From Dactylorhiza incarnata (lineage: Eukaryota; Streptophyta; Magnoliopsida; Asparagales; Orchidaceae): a stretch of 64,000 nt of DNA. A program made the position numbers and the translations under genes. The stretch spans positions 19,636,001 through 19,700,000 of the forward strand of contig JAWHQI010000004.1 in NCBI GenBank assembly GCA_033032865.1, written 5' to 3'. Below, one piece after another: positions 11,755 through 23,577 of the stretch (position 1 is its first letter; each line of letters opens with the position of its first letter). Below the pieces are notes generated by a model, which was not told the DNA's origin, searched no databases, and saw only the letters and a program-made list of their open reading frames with translations.

Positions 11755-14148
11755 ATGGCGCCGAAAAAGACTGAAGAGAAAATTCCTCTGCTGGAGAACA
11801 TTTGAAGGATGGTTTTGAAAAGACTGAATCGGATTTGGATATGGTAATAACCCTTCTGTATGCTTCTGAGTTAGAGTACATCCTAACTGAGCCAACCCAT
11901 CTCTACAACTCTGCCGTCTCTGCATTTTCTGAGAACGCCGACTTCAGTAAATCTGAAAGAGCTATTCACACTATTGTGGATGGACAATATATTAATGTGA
12001 CTGCAGTAAGTTTATCCAAAGTCCTACAACTTACTGACTTTAAAACGGATGAAAAAGAAGAAGAAGTCACTGAGGCAGATATCTCTGAAGGGCTGAGATG
12101 GTGTGGTTTTTAAAACAAACCTTATGGAAGCTTACAGAGAAAGTATATGAACACACAAGGAAAATTACTCACAGACATTATTGCGAAAGTGCTACTGTGT
12201 AAAATAGGCTCACATGATAGAGTATCTAATGGGATGTTTGAATTAATGGTCAGAGTGATCCTGAACAAGAGGACTAACTGGGAGAAGCCTGTGTTTGAAA
12301 AGATTAAAGAACACATAAGATCTCCAAACCTTTGGCAGAATCTTATCTTTGTATCTCAAAAATTGCATCCCTCATCACCTCAAAGATTCAGAATCTACCC
12401 CTCTCCACTATCTCAAAAAGATAAATGTAAAGACAGTAAGTAGATGGGAGAAGAAGTTCACCAAGAAGGAAGTAGATAAGTCTTCACTTCAAAGTGCTAA
12501 AGGTTCAAAAACCCCTGCCCTAGTTCCTGTAGCTGCTCAGGAACCCCTGACTCTTATTGAGGGGGATCCTCTGAGAGAAGATACAACTGTGATGGACAGA
12601 GCTCCAGCTCCTCAAGAGGAGGTGAATCAAGAACATATACTGCTACCTGATCAAGAAGCTATTTTGAATGTGGAATTTGAAGAATCTGAGGAAGATACAA
12701 GTGGTGGACATGAAGTTACTGAAGAACTAGATGAGTCTGATAAATCCCTGAATGAATTTCTCAATGATGACATGCATATAAATTCAAAAGAAGAAGAATA
12801 TGAGCACCGCTCTGAAATCCCTGCAATAATGGAGTGGGAGTCTACTGCTCAATTCAAGGTGCTGCCCTCACCTCAAAGGATAAAAGATGAGCAACATCCT
12901 CCAACCAGCACAGTTCCCACAGTCCCATAAATTAAATTCCTGTCCCAAATGGAAGCTCTATTAAATAGACAGAGAATATTTTGAAGCATATGAAAATCAT
13001 TCTGTTACAAGTTGCAAGAATGAACTGTCTGCCAGGATGGATGTATTGCAAGAATACATCCAACATCTCAATCATCAAAACACAAATGTGTATCACACTA
13101 GTGCCAATGTCGTGGCTAATACAGGAACTGAAAAAGCCAATATCAATCAATCTACTTATCTTATTGGACATCAACTAAACATTGTGCTTGATAGACTATC
13201 TACTCTAAGTGAAAATCAGCAGACCATCATACAAAACCAAGATGTGGCCTTTAATGTCTTTGAAGATGCAATCAATACCTTACTTCAAAGCATATCATCT
13301 TCTGCTCAGGTCTCTCAAGAGCTAGTGGACAATGTTGGTGAATCCTTACTTCATCAATTCCAAGTCACCCAAGATCAACTTTCAAATTCATTCAATCAAT
13401 CTGTCAGAGCATCTCAAGGCACTTTTATGGATGTTATTGGCAATCTGAATAATCTTCTAGCCAAACAACTTAAGGGCTCCCAGGCAGCTCTCTCTAAAGA
13501 CATTTTTCAGAATCTAGAAAGGGGGAGATAATGTCAAGCCATCATGCCATGTGGCTAGCCAATGTAGTAAGATTCTCTATGGATCTTGATCCTATTGACT
13601 ATGGGATTGCCTATCAACATCCAATTCCAGAAGGCAGTCTCCCTGAAGAACCATCCCATAATACAATGCCAGGAGTCCCTCTAGAGTAATATCAAGAGCC
13701 TGATAGCTATCAAGAGTACTTTGTTGATGAGCCTGTCAGTGGGAGTAGGAAAGCTAGGAAAACCAAACATCATGTTGATTCTGAAGAGCAAGAAGCTAAA
13801 AGGAAGAGCATGGAGGAAGTAAAGAAAAATCCAAATTTTGAAGAATGGAGCCCTTGCTCAAGGGATATCATCTTAAATACTTGGACTCTATTCCAGTAGG
13901 GAAAGCATGACAGGAGTACATTCTACAGTTCAGAAGAATGTCATAAATATGAGATGTGTGTAGCTGGCAAAAGGGACTATTGGAACAAAGTCAAGATGGG
14001 AGATACTTCAGTGCCTGCCCATGCTCCTCTCAGATATCACCCTAAGCCTTATAATTATTTTGAAAGGTATAAACAAAAACTGGCTGAAGTTGAGCAATCC
14101 AAGAAAGCTGGACCATCTGGGAAAGGAAAAGCTGTTCAGAAGGATTGA
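11755..14148 (+). pseudogene. E1 extra gene downstream of pol
   Basis: Broken reading frames in the element's sense direction, between pol and the 3' LTR. The start at 11755 reads MAPKKTEEK. A first domain at 11802-12440 contains LYNSAVSAFSENADF and ITAVSLSK-like text (INVTAVSLSKVLQLTDF). This looks like the plant-mobile-element domain annotated as putative plant transposon protein, a weak match by eye. An acidic low-complexity middle (12440-12930) is followed by a Gln/Asn-rich coiled-coil-like part (13037-13531) and a basic tail ending at 14148. No signal peptide or membrane segment is evident, so it is not an envelope gene by sequence. The equivalent gene in E8 also begins MAP. Function unknown. 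Confidence 0.6.
13518..13529 (+). promoter_or_regulatory. Extra polypurine-tract-like motif in E1
   Basis: AAAGGGGGAGAT repeats the core of the true polypurine tract at 14327-14340, some 800 bases upstream of it. Multiple such tracts near the 3' LTR are known in Sireviruses. Confidence 0.45.
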
Positions 14149-14326
14149 AGAAGAAGGATTCTAGAAATCACATGCACATTTCTATGTTCTATATTTTGCA
14201 TCTAATATATTGTTAATGCGTCGGACTATAGTTAATCAATATATGCAGTGATTAAATGCTTGATTAATTATTACTGATTATATTTGTTAGTTATACCTAT
14301 CTATACTTGTAAGTTTTGGCTTCTTC

Positions 14327-14340
14327 AAATAGGGGGAGAT
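14327..14340 (+). promoter_or_regulatory. E1 polypurine tract
   Basis: AAATAGGGGGAGAT directly abuts the TG of the 3' LTR. It primes plus-strand DNA synthesis and fixes the left LTR edge. Confidence 0.85.
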
Positions 14341-15978
14341 TGTTGGGTATTACGCCTTCAATGTTTCTAGATTTGAAGAATGAACACAAGTACAGATAAG
14401 CTAAGTTGTTTTTGATGTTATGTTTAAGTTCATGTTATGACAGATGCAACAAAGCTACATCACTAGTATCAAGACTATAAATGTAATGAAAATTCACTAA
14501 GTAAAATATCGCCTCAAGACTCGGCAGATGAATCATTGAGAAAAGTATCATATCGTCGAGTTAGTCTCAGCGATATCGTCTTGAAGAAAGCTTATCATTG
14601 ATAAAGCTAAGTTCAGATGTCTCGACGATATCGTCTTGATGATTAAATACATATCATCGAGATAACTCATTAAGTCATGAAGAATGGATCATGTAGACAA
14701 CATCGGTTTGAAGACCTTATATCATCTAGAAGATCAAGATAATATCATCTTGAAGAAAGATTATCAACTTGAAGAATAAGTCTAAGTCATATAAAAAGAA
14801 ACATTACAACGATATCGTCTAGAAGAAGCAATATCATTGAGATATCAAGTAAAGTCTTGAAGAAGGAAGAATGTCGACGATATCGTCGTGAAGAATATTT
14901 ATCATTTTTATTGATCAAGACGATTTTGACTTGAAGGAATCTTATGGTCTTGACAGTTGTAGAGCTGTATTTAATGCACAGACTTTCTTGGAAATTGATA
15001 TTCAGGGAATGTGCACGCCGCCTATCTTGCGCACCAATCAAGGAGTAAAAAATGATATATTCTCTATAGAATATAGTCGTTGCAAAGTATTTAATGAAGA
15101 ATATTATTACTTCTATATTATGCAAGTTTCAAGAACAACAAGTCATTTATGATAAAATACTATGCCAATTCTGCCAAACATTTCAAACTGGCAAATTCAT
15201 TATGGAATAATCAATAAGGGCTTATATGCAAAATTGCAGAGCAGTATAAAAGTGACACTTTTTTAGTTACAGAATACCGGTTGCTTAGTATTCTTTCTCA
15301 AGTTTATTCTCAGACTTACTTACAGAAGAAAAAGAAAAGAATTAACAAGAAGAAGTCTTCACCATTGTGCTGTGAAGGCCAAGAGAAGATTCTACATAAA
15401 GGTTCAGTGATTCACAAGTTCTCTGGGCTTATAGTTGCAAGAAGAAGAAGAATTCTGATCAATCATATCTTTTATCTTGAAGCCTTCTCTTCTACAACAA
15501 CAAACTTCTCTGTATTATTGTGTAGGGTTCTTTGTGAACCTGAGCTTGTAGGATCTTATAATAGATCTGAGTGTTGGTATGGTTCTGTGTGAGCCTGAGC
15601 TTGGTAGGGTTCTTTGTGAGCCTGAGATTGGTAAGGTTCTTTGTGAGCCCTAGTTTGGTAGGATCTTGGTGAAGATCTAAATTATTGTAAGACTTGTAAA
15701 GTCTGAGATTGGTAGGGTTCTTTGTGAACCTGAGTTGTATGATCTACTTATTGAGAAGAGATCTGAGTTGGAGAAGTTGCCTTGCCTAGCTCATTGCTTG
15801 ATAGGTGGGAGGGATAGTGGACTATCTCTAGACACATTGTCTTGTAGGAAACCACTATAAATCGTGTGTTTTTGTGTTGCTCTTGTGTTGTGATAGATAG
15901 ATTTTAAAGTAGCAAATATTCTTGAAAACACCTCATCACCCCCTCTAGGTGTAGATTATAGACAACCCATATCTTTCA
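14341..15978 (+). repeat. E1 3' LTR
   Basis: 1638 bp, TGTTGGGTATT...ATATCTTTCA. The U3 (14520-14900) is packed with CGACGATATCGTC-type palindromes and CATCTTGAAGA words. A TATA box, AGTATAAAAGTG, lies at about 15240-15252. Downstream, a degenerate repeat of GGTTCTTTGTGAGCCTGAG occurs several times at 15525-15730. The end carries CACCCCCTCTAGGTGTAG (15938-15954), shared with other copia LTRs in the window. Confidence 0.85.
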
Positions 15979-16595
15979 GGATCATTCCAGGAGTCCCCAA
16001 TCCAATTTTTCAGCTCCAGAATCTGTCTTTTATTTACTATTTTTAATATTTTAGTATACTTTTAGAGAGACAGAGGAGCCTTTTCCTGTTTAAGTGTTCT
16101 TAGAATTTATAAGTATTTTCTTTTAATTCTTTAGATCTCATGTTTACTTACTTTTTTTATCATTCTTTAATCAAGACGAGCAACTAAATTTTTTTAGTAC
16201 TTGATCAAGATAAACTCTTAAGTGAAATACTTTATTTAATTCTCGCTTGTTATTATAAGCTCTTTGAATAGAAATTTTAGATTTACCTTTGACTTATCAT
16301 TGCACTGATTTCATATTTTAGATGTATATTTTGTTGGAATTTTGAATTCTGGATGAAGAAAAGCACAATATTTTAGATCAATAGTTTTGAAAAATATTAT
16401 TATTATTATTATTATTTAATAGTAATAAGATTTTATTTATAATTATTACAATAGATTTAATATTTAATACTATTGATTTATGCATAGTAATTAACATTAA
16501 TATTGTATATATGATTATTAATGTTATTATTATAATAAAATTAAAATTATTTATTATTAAAAAATAATAATTAACTTAATATCTTTAACATAAAT

Positions 16596-16602
<7 letters not shown>
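15979..16602. other. AT-rich sequence, nothing recognised
   Basis: Very AT-rich DNA with short ATT runs at about 16395-16420. No coding similarity, repeat structure or RNA gene could be supported on either strand. Confidence 0.5.

Positions 16603-16658
<56 letters not shown>
16603..16658. repeat. (TA)n microsatellite
   Basis: An almost pure TA dinucleotide run of about 55 bases. Confidence 0.95.
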
Positions 16659-16660
<2 letters not shown>

Positions 16661-16799
16661 AGTCGGACGACACGGGCCTCCGACCTTATGTTAGTGCAAC
16701 GGAGGGATACGCCCGCACTGGCAGCGGGCTACGCCTGCTCCCAACTAAGAGCTTGCCTTCCACACACTATGCTCGCCGTCGGTTTTCAAAAATCCTTAT

Positions 16800-17100
16800 A
16801 AAATCAGGTGAACTACAAATAGCGGCTAGAACATGGTCTGCGAATAGGGGCCATCGCAAAACTGATTGACCAAAAAATTTGCAGATCAACATGGTCTGCG
16901 AATAGTGGCCAACCTAAAACTGTTCGTAGAGCAACTAGTCTACGAATAGAGGCTAGCCCAAAATTGATTGACTATTTGCAGACCAATTTGCTATGCGAAT
17001 AATGGCCAGAGTAAATATGATTGACTATTCGCAGGCCAACGTGGTCTGCGAATAGCGGATAGCTCAAAACTGTTTGGCTATTCATAGACCATCGTGGATG
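16800..17100. repeat. Array of spaced palindromes (GGTCTGCGAATAG)
   Basis: About five imperfect units of roughly 55-60 bp. Each pairs a TTCGCAGACC-like arm with GGTCTGCGAATAG across a few bases, separated by AAAACTGATTGACTA-type linkers. The layout resembles the subterminal repeats of plant DNA transposons, as at 1-250. No terminal ends or target duplication were identified. Confidence 0.6.
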
Positions 17101-17204
17101 GTCCATAGTTTTTGATGTCATCACAAACGGATATGATTTTCTGAATGGCTTTATAATTTCATCAATTTTGAAGTCATCCATACTTTTTTAGAATAGTATA
17201 AAAG

Positions 17205-17208
<4 letters not shown>

Positions 17209-17246
<38 letters not shown>
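17209..17246. repeat. (TA)n microsatellite next to the LINE tail
   Basis: A TA run directly beyond the 3' tail of the minus-strand LINE. Confidence 0.95.
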
Positions 17247-17248
<2 letters not shown>

Positions 17249-17255
17249 ATTAAAT

Positions 17256-18567
17256 ATACAACAACAACAACACTAAAGCCTTTATCTCACCATGGTGGGG
17301 CTGGCTATATGGATCCTCTGTCGCCAATGCGCCCTATCTTTAATCAGTCTCTTTAATGCCTAAGTACATCATGAAGATCCTTATAGTTTCATTCCAAGTC
17401 ATTTTTGGTCTACCCTTCCCCCGTTTAACATGTCTAGTGACTAAACTCTCACAACGCCTAATATGCGCCTCTAATGGTCTCATATGTACATGTCTGAACC
17501 ATCTTAAATGAGCTTCTAGCATCTTCTCTACAATTGGCGCCACTCCTATCTTATCCCTGATACATTCATTCCTAATTTTATCTATTCTCGTGTGACCACA
17601 CATCCACCTAAGCATTCTCATCTCCGCAACTCGCATTTTTTGCTCGTGTACATACACCAGTCACTGCCCAACACTCAAAATCGTAGAGCATTGTTGGTTT
17701 AATTGTAGTACGATAAACCTGCCTCAAGTTTTAAAGGTACTTTACAATCACATAAGTTCCAGACGCGCCTCTCCACTTCAACAAACCTGCTTGGATTCTA
17801 TGTATCACATCTTTATCTACACCTCCATCTTTTTTAATTATAGATCCCGAATATTTAAAGCACCCACTGCGGTAAATATCTTGGTCACCCAATTTAATGA
17901 CGGAGTCATCCGACTTTCTTGCACTACTAAATTTAAGCTTTATATACTCCATCTTTGTCTCCTCAATGTAAAACCCTTCTTTTTTATAGTGTCTCACCAA
18001 GATTCAAGTTTCGCGTTTACACCCTCGCGCATCACATCAACCAAAATAGTATCATCTGCAAATAATAAATACTAAGGTATTGCTTGTTGGTTATGCCCTG
18101 TGAGCTTATCTAATATAAAGGTAAAGAGATAAGGGCATGGAGGTGACCCTCGATGTAAGCCAACATCGATAAGGAATTTCTGTGTTAATCCCCTAGACGA
18201 CCTCACCTTGGTCACTGAATTTGTATGCATATCTTTAATTATGTCAATGTATGATACACTTACACCTTTCTTTTCTAAGACACTCCACAAGATCTCTCTT
18301 GGAACACTATCATAAGTCTTCTCCAGATCGATAAACTTCTTAAGCAAATCTTTTTGTCTTTCCCGATAGTTATCAATGAGTCTACTTAAGAGATGTATTA
18401 CTTCCATGGTTGACCTCCCTGGCATGAATCCAAATTAGTTCTCTGAGATGTAAGATTATCGTCTAACTCTCTCTCTATTACTTATTTCCATAGTTGCATA
18501 GTATGTCTCATTAATTTAATTCCCCTGTAATTGACACAATTTTGTATATCTCCTTTGCTCTTATACA
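17256..18567 (-). pseudogene. RTE-type LINE, RT and 3' part
   Basis: Minus-strand remains of a non-LTR reverse transcriptase. Read right to left: KSKGDIQNC and NYRGIKLM (about 18480-18567), MPGRSTMEVIHLL (18387-18425), the RT core TYDSVPREILW and GLHRGSPPCPYLF, and the catalytic FADD at 18051-18062. These are followed by EYIKLKFS, HRIQAGLLKWR, and the C-terminal AEMRMLRWMCGHTR and VEKMLEAHLRWFRHV down to 17340. The 3' end has a (TTG)n tail at about 17258-17270, typical of plant RTE LINEs. Stops and frameshifts separate the pieces. The upstream half lies at 54803-55768 and 60074-60600. Confidence 0.85.
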
Positions 18568-19037
18568 TGATAGTTTACTTGGTAGTAGTCTAACTCACCT
18601 AGAGGTGGGTGGTGGTGGTGGGGGGGGGGGGGGGGGTTAATAGGTTTCTTTGTTTTATCTACTTAGAGTTTGTTATTTTAGTTGTTTAAGCAAAGTAAAG
18701 GTAAACACAGAAAAACACACAACTATTTAAAGTGGTTCCCCAAGGTCTGGGTACATCCACTTTCCCTCTCCACCTTTCTAATAGTGTGTTAGACAAGGCA
18801 ATTTCCTTCAATAACTCAACTCAATGAGCTTACAACACAAATCCTTCAGGATTTCTCAACTTTTCACCAAAACTCTACCTCAGGCTAGCAAACCTACCTT
18901 CAGACTTATCAAGAAGCCCTACCTCAGAGTCCTTCAACTCCTACAGCTCAGAAACTCTTCAAGTTTCCTACCTCAGACTTATCTAAAGTCCTACCTCAGA
19001 TTTCCACTAAAATTCTACAGCTCAGGCTGGGAGTACA
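18568..19037 (-). repeat. E5 copia LTR, left (3') portion
   Basis: The end of a minus-strand LTR inserted in the LINE. It starts TGATAG, preceded by ATACA (18563-18567), and carries the conserved LTR-end block read as CACC(C)n on the element strand with a 17-G run at 18620-18636. It continues with TGGTTCCCCAAGGTCTGGG, shared in type with E8. E4 interrupts it at GTACA; the other portion is 54029-54802. Confidence 0.75.
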
Positions 19038-20113
19038 TGTTGGAACATGGTCTTCTGCATCTCCTAGGTTTGAGAATAACAAATCCTATGTGTATTTGAT
19101 CTTGTGTGTTCAAGTGTGCAGGTTTACTAGGTCCACATGACTCAAGGAGTACACATGATGAATGCCCCCAAAATTGAGGCCAAAATTCGAACAAGCTCAC
19201 TATCGCCGGCGGTAGCGATAACGCCCGGCGATAGCGTTGATTAGCGCCATTCCAGAAGCAATTTAAGTAGGATGCTAGCGCCTGGAGGTAGCGGATAGCG
19301 CTGGCGGTAGCGTGATGCACATAAGGCATAGAGCAAGAGGTTGCCGCAGATGGGAGATTCTGCCGCGCAAAACGTTGCCTAATCCGGGCTAGCGCCAGCG
19401 GTAGCGCTAGCGCCGGCGGTAGCGCTTGGGCTATATAAAGGACCCCTCACCTCTCGTTTCATACACACATTGAGGAGAGAGGCAGTGCTACAACTCCAGA
19501 GGCTATCTTGGCCGAAACTTGAATTCCTAGCGAAGCTCTGCAAACTTTTGAAGGAGGATTACGTCACGCCTGATCCAAACGAAGTCCGCTTCTACAACGC
19601 TGATTCTACATCGGATCTTCGCCTCCATCTTCAGAAGTTCATCTTAAGGGAAGTTTTATTATTTTATTTATCTTTCTTTGTAAATGGTAGTGAAATCGCC
19701 TCGTGTTGGCGACTAGGTCTGGGGTAGGACTTAGGGCTGAAATTCGCCTCGTGTTGGCGACTAAATCTAGGCTAGGTCTAGGGGGTGCTCGAGGCCTTTC
19801 TGGGGATAGATTGGCTAGAGCGGCTTGAGGCCGTTTCTGGGGAGAGATCGGCTAAAGCCAACCGGTTCGTGGGGATACGAGTCGGTATAGAAAACGAAAA
19901 AGGATTTTTATTAGTCGCCTCCAATTTCCAGCGTCATAGAAATCAAGTTTTGTAAAACATTATTTGATATTAATAAAGCATGTCTCTTCATTATTGTTTT
20001 ACTTGATTTCTCATTGTATTAATCTTGCAATATTTCAAAGTTATCTAAATATAATCTTAAGTTTTTGAAAACCCTTATTCACCCCCCCTCTAAGGGCGCT
20101 GACCGATCCAACA
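19038..20113 (+). repeat. E4 5' LTR
   Basis: TGTTGGAACATGG...GATCCAACA. The U3 (19200-19430) holds an array of GCTAGCGC and GCGGTAGCG words, many palindromic, ending right at the TATA box. The end has TTATTCACCCCCCCTCTAAG (about 20076-20095), the LTR-end block shared with the other copia families here. Confidence 0.92.
19431..19438 (+). promoter_or_regulatory. E4 TATA box
   Basis: CTATATAA follows the palindrome array of U3 by a few bases and precedes AGGACCCCTCACC. The same box lies at 53343-53350 in the 3' LTR. Confidence 0.75.
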
Positions 20114-20115
20114 AG

Positions 20116-20127
20116 TGGTATCAGAGG
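20116..20127 (+). promoter_or_regulatory. E4 primer binding site
   Basis: TGGTATCAGAGG two bases after the 5' LTR; it matches the 3' end of initiator-Met tRNA. Confidence 0.9.
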
Positions 20128-20161
20128 GGTTTTATTCCAATCGGCTTAACAACCAGGAATA

Positions 20162-21238
20162 ATGGCGTCTCATGATCTCGCTTCAACTAGTGGGGCAAAT
20201 TTCTGTGTAGATGAAATATCACATAAACCACCCTTGTTTGAAGGAACAAATTATAAAGGATGGAAAATCTTAATTGAAAAATTTATTAAAACTTTAGACA
20301 TCGAAGTTTGGAATTTAGCAATAGCAAGACCTGCAAATGAATCAAATAAAAAAGAACTTCAATTAAATGCAAAAGCTAAACACTATTTATTTTGCGGTCT
20401 ATCTAATGAAATTTTCAAATTAATATATTGCTTTTCAAGTGCATATAAAGTATGGCAATGTCTTGAAGAAATGTATGATTCTCCATCTACAGGTATAGAA
20501 CAATCGCAAGAACCGGAGAATATGCAAGCGTGCACAAATCATCAAGAATTCCCTCCTCATGACGAATCAATGGAGCACACATCAAAGGAAAGAGAAGAAG
20601 AAATCTTACTTTTGGAAGAGAAGTGCCAAGAAGAAGACAAAGGAACATTATGTTCAAATCCTCCCTCATCCAAAAGCAATGTAAGGAAATCAAACTTCAT
20701 CGCTTATATTTCTATCTCTTCATTACAATTGCTACAGAATACAAAGCGCAAAATAAAGATATTTAAAAATGCTAATAAACTCTTGCGCTTAGAAAATAAA
20801 AATTTAAAAGCAAAAATTAATGAAGAATCTAATTCTAATTTATCTAGTTCTACCCATGGCTCCTTAGTCGAAAACATTACATCTTGTGAAGAATATAATG
20901 AATTAAAAGAAAAACACAAGAAACTTGAAAAGGAGCATATCTTAGTAAAAGAACAAAATGAAAAATTATGTTTAAAAAATTCTTCTTTAAAAATTAAATG
21001 TGCTAAGTGTAAAGATTATAAAAATAAGATCAAAGAGATGGACCAAACATTTGATGTGTTTAGAAATGAGTATCAAAATCATATTGACTCTATCGTCTCT
21101 ACTCTTAAAAATAACACAATAGCTTATAATAAAGCTAGGCATAATCTAAAGATAAAGAATGATGAATTAAAATCAAAAATCAACTTGCTTATGAAAATTG
21201 TAAATACAAATTCACAACATACAAATTTAGAATATTAA
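20162..21238 (+). CDS. E4 gag-derived protein, 358 aa
   Basis: An intact frame starting 35 bases after the PBS (MASHDLASTSGANF). The N-terminal third is gag: LFEGTNYKGWKILIEKF, TLDIEVWNLA, LNAKAKHYLFCGLSNEIF, AYKVWQCLEEMYDSP, matching the E2 gag core. At about residue 110 it jumps to an acidic linker and a long Lys/Glu/Asn-rich coiled coil (about residues 185-350). The middle of gag and the zinc knuckle are absent. The protein would keep the assembly N-terminus but not the RNA-binding knuckle. Internal deletion is the simplest explanation. Any function is unproven. Confidence 0.65.
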   Translation: MASHDLASTSGANFCVDEISHKPPLFEGTNYKGWKILIEKFIKTLDIEVWNLAIARPANESNKKELQLNAKAKHYLFCGLSNEIFKLIYCFSSAYKVWQCLEEMYDSPSTGIEQSQEPENMQACTNHQEFPPHDESMEHTSKEREEEILLLEEKCQEEDKGTLCSNPPSSKSNVRKSNFIAYISISSLQLLQNTKRKIKIFKNANKLLRLENKNLKAKINEESNSNLSSSTHGSLVENITSCEEYNELKEKHKKLEKEHILVKEQNEKLCLKNSSLKIKCAKCKDYKNKIKEMDQTFDVFRNEYQNHIDSIVSTLKNNTIAYNKARHNLKIKNDELKSKINLLMKIVNTNSQHTNLEY

Positions 21239-21603
21239 GCAATATCTAAAAGCAAGTTGAATACAAATATAAATAATGGGAATAAGAAACAAAAAGTTTT
21301 TGAAAAACCAAATCATCATTATTTACAAAATCATGTTTCTCCAAACTTAAAATTGAAATTACACAAATTTCCTATAAATGATAATTTCAATTATAATCTT
21401 CAAAGGAAAGAAAATCATCGTGGATATTTGATAAATAAGACTAATATTAAACCAATGTTTGAATGGCGGCCAAAAGTTACAAATGAAACACAAACTCAAA
21501 TCAAAAGTGCCCATTCGATCATATCTCCCTAAAAGAAAACACGATGTATTTGGGTACCCAAAGGAACCGTCACTCCCAGTCCTCTTTGGATACCTAAATC
21601 TCT
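21239..21603 (+). pseudogene. E4 gag tail / start of protease linker
   Basis: After the stop at 21238, a basic Asn/Lys-rich frame runs 21257-21532. A stop follows, and then CIWVPKGTV, which resembles the WVPK motif that precedes the protease in related gag-pol proteins. No protease motif follows, which marks the point where pol has been lost. Confidence 0.45.
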
Positions 21604-22344
21604 TATTCATTAGTATCCCATCATTTGCATGAAGTAGAAACCTAATAAAAATGAAATATCATTATTTTACTTCATGATTTGCTTAAATTTCTTTTTGTTT
21701 ATTCTCTTTTGTTTCTTCTTAAACTATCATGCTATGATCACTCTATTTATCTTGAAAAGTCATATCATTTTGTTTAGTGATCTACTTATCCGTTTTATTT
21801 TTACCTTTTAAATCCATTACCCTTAAATGTCTTGAACTATCATTATTAATTAAATATTGAAACTATTATCAAGACTAATGAAATTATTTTAAATGGATTT
21901 AAATAATAAAGGGCTTAGGCAAACAAAAAAATTAAAATGCACAATGTGTTGATTATTATCTATCTTGTGTGATGAATATGATAGCCCTTATATTTGAGAA
22001 AATTTACAATAACTCTTCAAACTAACCAAAAATAGCTTCTCACTTCTTTCATATTCACTATTCACCTCACAATCTTTCTTTAAAATATTCTGAAAAATGT
22101 TGAATATGACTTGTGCTACATGCTTCACCATCATAATTATGTAATATCAAAAGATCTTTAAATTCAAACATTACAAAAGATCCACTTAGTTCTAACATTT
22201 GATTGGTGATCATAATAAGTACATGAATGAATTAATGAAGTATGACTTGCATGTATCTCATTTGATTATAAACCATAGAATCAACTTTATATTAATAAAT
22301 CAAATGAAATCATAAATTCATTCCATGTAAAAAATATTAAATCA
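21604..22344. other. E4 internal non-coding DNA, left of E7
   Basis: AT-rich, no reading frame of note and no repeat beyond low complexity. It ends with AATCA (22340-22344), the target duplicated by E7. Confidence 0.6.
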
Positions 22345-22719
22345 TGTACAACCCCGTACCCGTCGGGTGGGACCCTCCCCAGATGGCCAGGACTCGAGTG
22401 TAACGCCCCCCAATATTTTGATATTTAATTTGGGACGTGGTCTGCGTTTAGCGGGTTTGGGGTGCGTTTAGAGCGCGTTTAGCAGGTGTGGGCTGTAGAT
22501 AGCCAACATTGGCTAGGGTTTTTATATAAAAACCCCAAAAAACTAAAACCTAAGAGGAGGATCTCCTCCCCCAGCCGCAAGCCGGACGCCCCCCCCTTTC
22601 CCTCTCTCTCTCGGTTCGTGCAAGCAGCCGCATAACCCTCTCCCCCTCTCTTCTTCGCACAATAGGGCAGCAGCCGACGACACCCTTCCCCTTCGTCTCT
22701 CTGCCTCACGCCCGGAAGG

Positions 22720-23030
22720 AGGAGGCGCAAACCCCCTCCCCCTTTCCTCTCTCCGTCTCGCGCCAGGAAGGAGGAGGCCCGACCCCCTCCCCCTTCCTCT
22801 CTCCGTCTCACGCCAGGAAGGACGAGGCCCGACCCCCTCCCCCTTCCTCTCTCTGCCTCGCGCCCGGAAGGAGTAGGCGCAAACCCCCTCCCCCCTTCCT
22901 CTCTCCGTCTCGCGCCAGGAAGGAGGAGGCCCGACCCCCTCCCCCTTCCTCTCTCTGTCTCGCGCCAGGAAGGAGGAGGCCCGACCCCCTCCCCCTTCAC
23001 CTCCCTGTCTCGCCGCCAGCAACAGCGGGA
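22720..23030 (+). repeat. Tandem repeat, about 50 bp, CT-rich
   Basis: Six or so copies of a unit containing CGCGCCAGGAAGGAGGAGG and CCCGACCCCCTCCCCC. A second copy of the array lies in the 3' LTR at about 28010-28310. Confidence 0.85.
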
Positions 23031-23044
23031 GGCCGACCCTCATT

Positions 23045-23320
23045 CCGGCCGGGAGCTCCTCTCCCGTGGCCGTCCGAGGTGAGCTCCGGCCAGGAGCTCC
23101 TCTCCCGTGGCCGTCCGAGGCGAGATCCGATCGGGAGCTCCTCTCCCGTGGCCGTCCGAGGCGAGATCCGGCCGGGAGCTCCTCTCCCGTGGCCGTCCGA
23201 GGCGAGATCCGGCCGGGAGCTCCTCTCCCGTGGCTGTCCGAGGCGAGATCCGGCCGGGAGCTTCTCTCCCGCGGCCTCTTGGAGCATGATCGGCCGGGAG
23301 CTCCTCTCCCGTGGCCGACT
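23045..23320 (+). repeat. Tandem repeat, 41 bp
   Basis: About six copies of a 41-bp unit including GGGAGCTCCTCTCCCGTGGC; the core GGGAGCTCC contains the palindrome GGAGCTCC. Repeated at about 28345-28615 in the 3' LTR. Confidence 0.85.
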
Positions 23321-23577
23321 TGGGGCTAGACTCGGCATGTAGAGGCCGGATCTATGCACGGAAAGCCGCTACGGCTCCTAGACGAGGAGCCTCTGGCAAA
23401 ATACACGCTACAAGGGTAACGATGTTTCTACTCGGGCAGGTGAAGCCCTCAATTCTCATATTTGCATGAAAGCCCCTCCCCACCAATGGGTGGGGGAAGG
23501 GAGCTCTCCGACGGGTTGACGTGTGCGTCCCCGCTATTGATTGCATTAGCGCCCGGAAGTGTGAGTATGGGTTAGGG

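Larger units (their letters stand above)
779..15978 (+). mobile_element. E1, degenerate Sirevirus-like Ty1/copia element
   Basis: A copia element in the order gag, protease, integrase, RT, RNase H, extra gene, polypurine tract, LTR. The 3' LTR (14341-15978) is complete; only the last 190 bp of the 5' LTR are alike. The RT-RNase H sequence is close to that of E8, and the extra downstream gene is typical of the SIRE/Sirevirus lineage. Two later insertions interrupt it: E2 within integrase (TSD TTTAT) and solo LTR E3 within RT (TSD GTAGA). Numerous stops and frameshifts make it a non-functional relic. Its own target duplication cannot be read because the 5' edge is missing. Confidence 0.85.

Noticed and set aside
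11755..14148. Envelope gene for the extra gene of E1 (and E8)
   Set aside because: No signal peptide, membrane segment or glycoprotein-like features could be seen in either copy.
18824..19099. Frame of Leu/Ser/Gln-rich residues at the E5/E4 border
   Set aside because: It crosses the GTACA junction between two elements and has no family resemblance.
22479..23359. Long Arg/Gly/Pro-rich frames on both strands in the E7 LTR
   Set aside because: GC-rich tandem repeats keep several frames open at once. The same frames recur in the other LTR.
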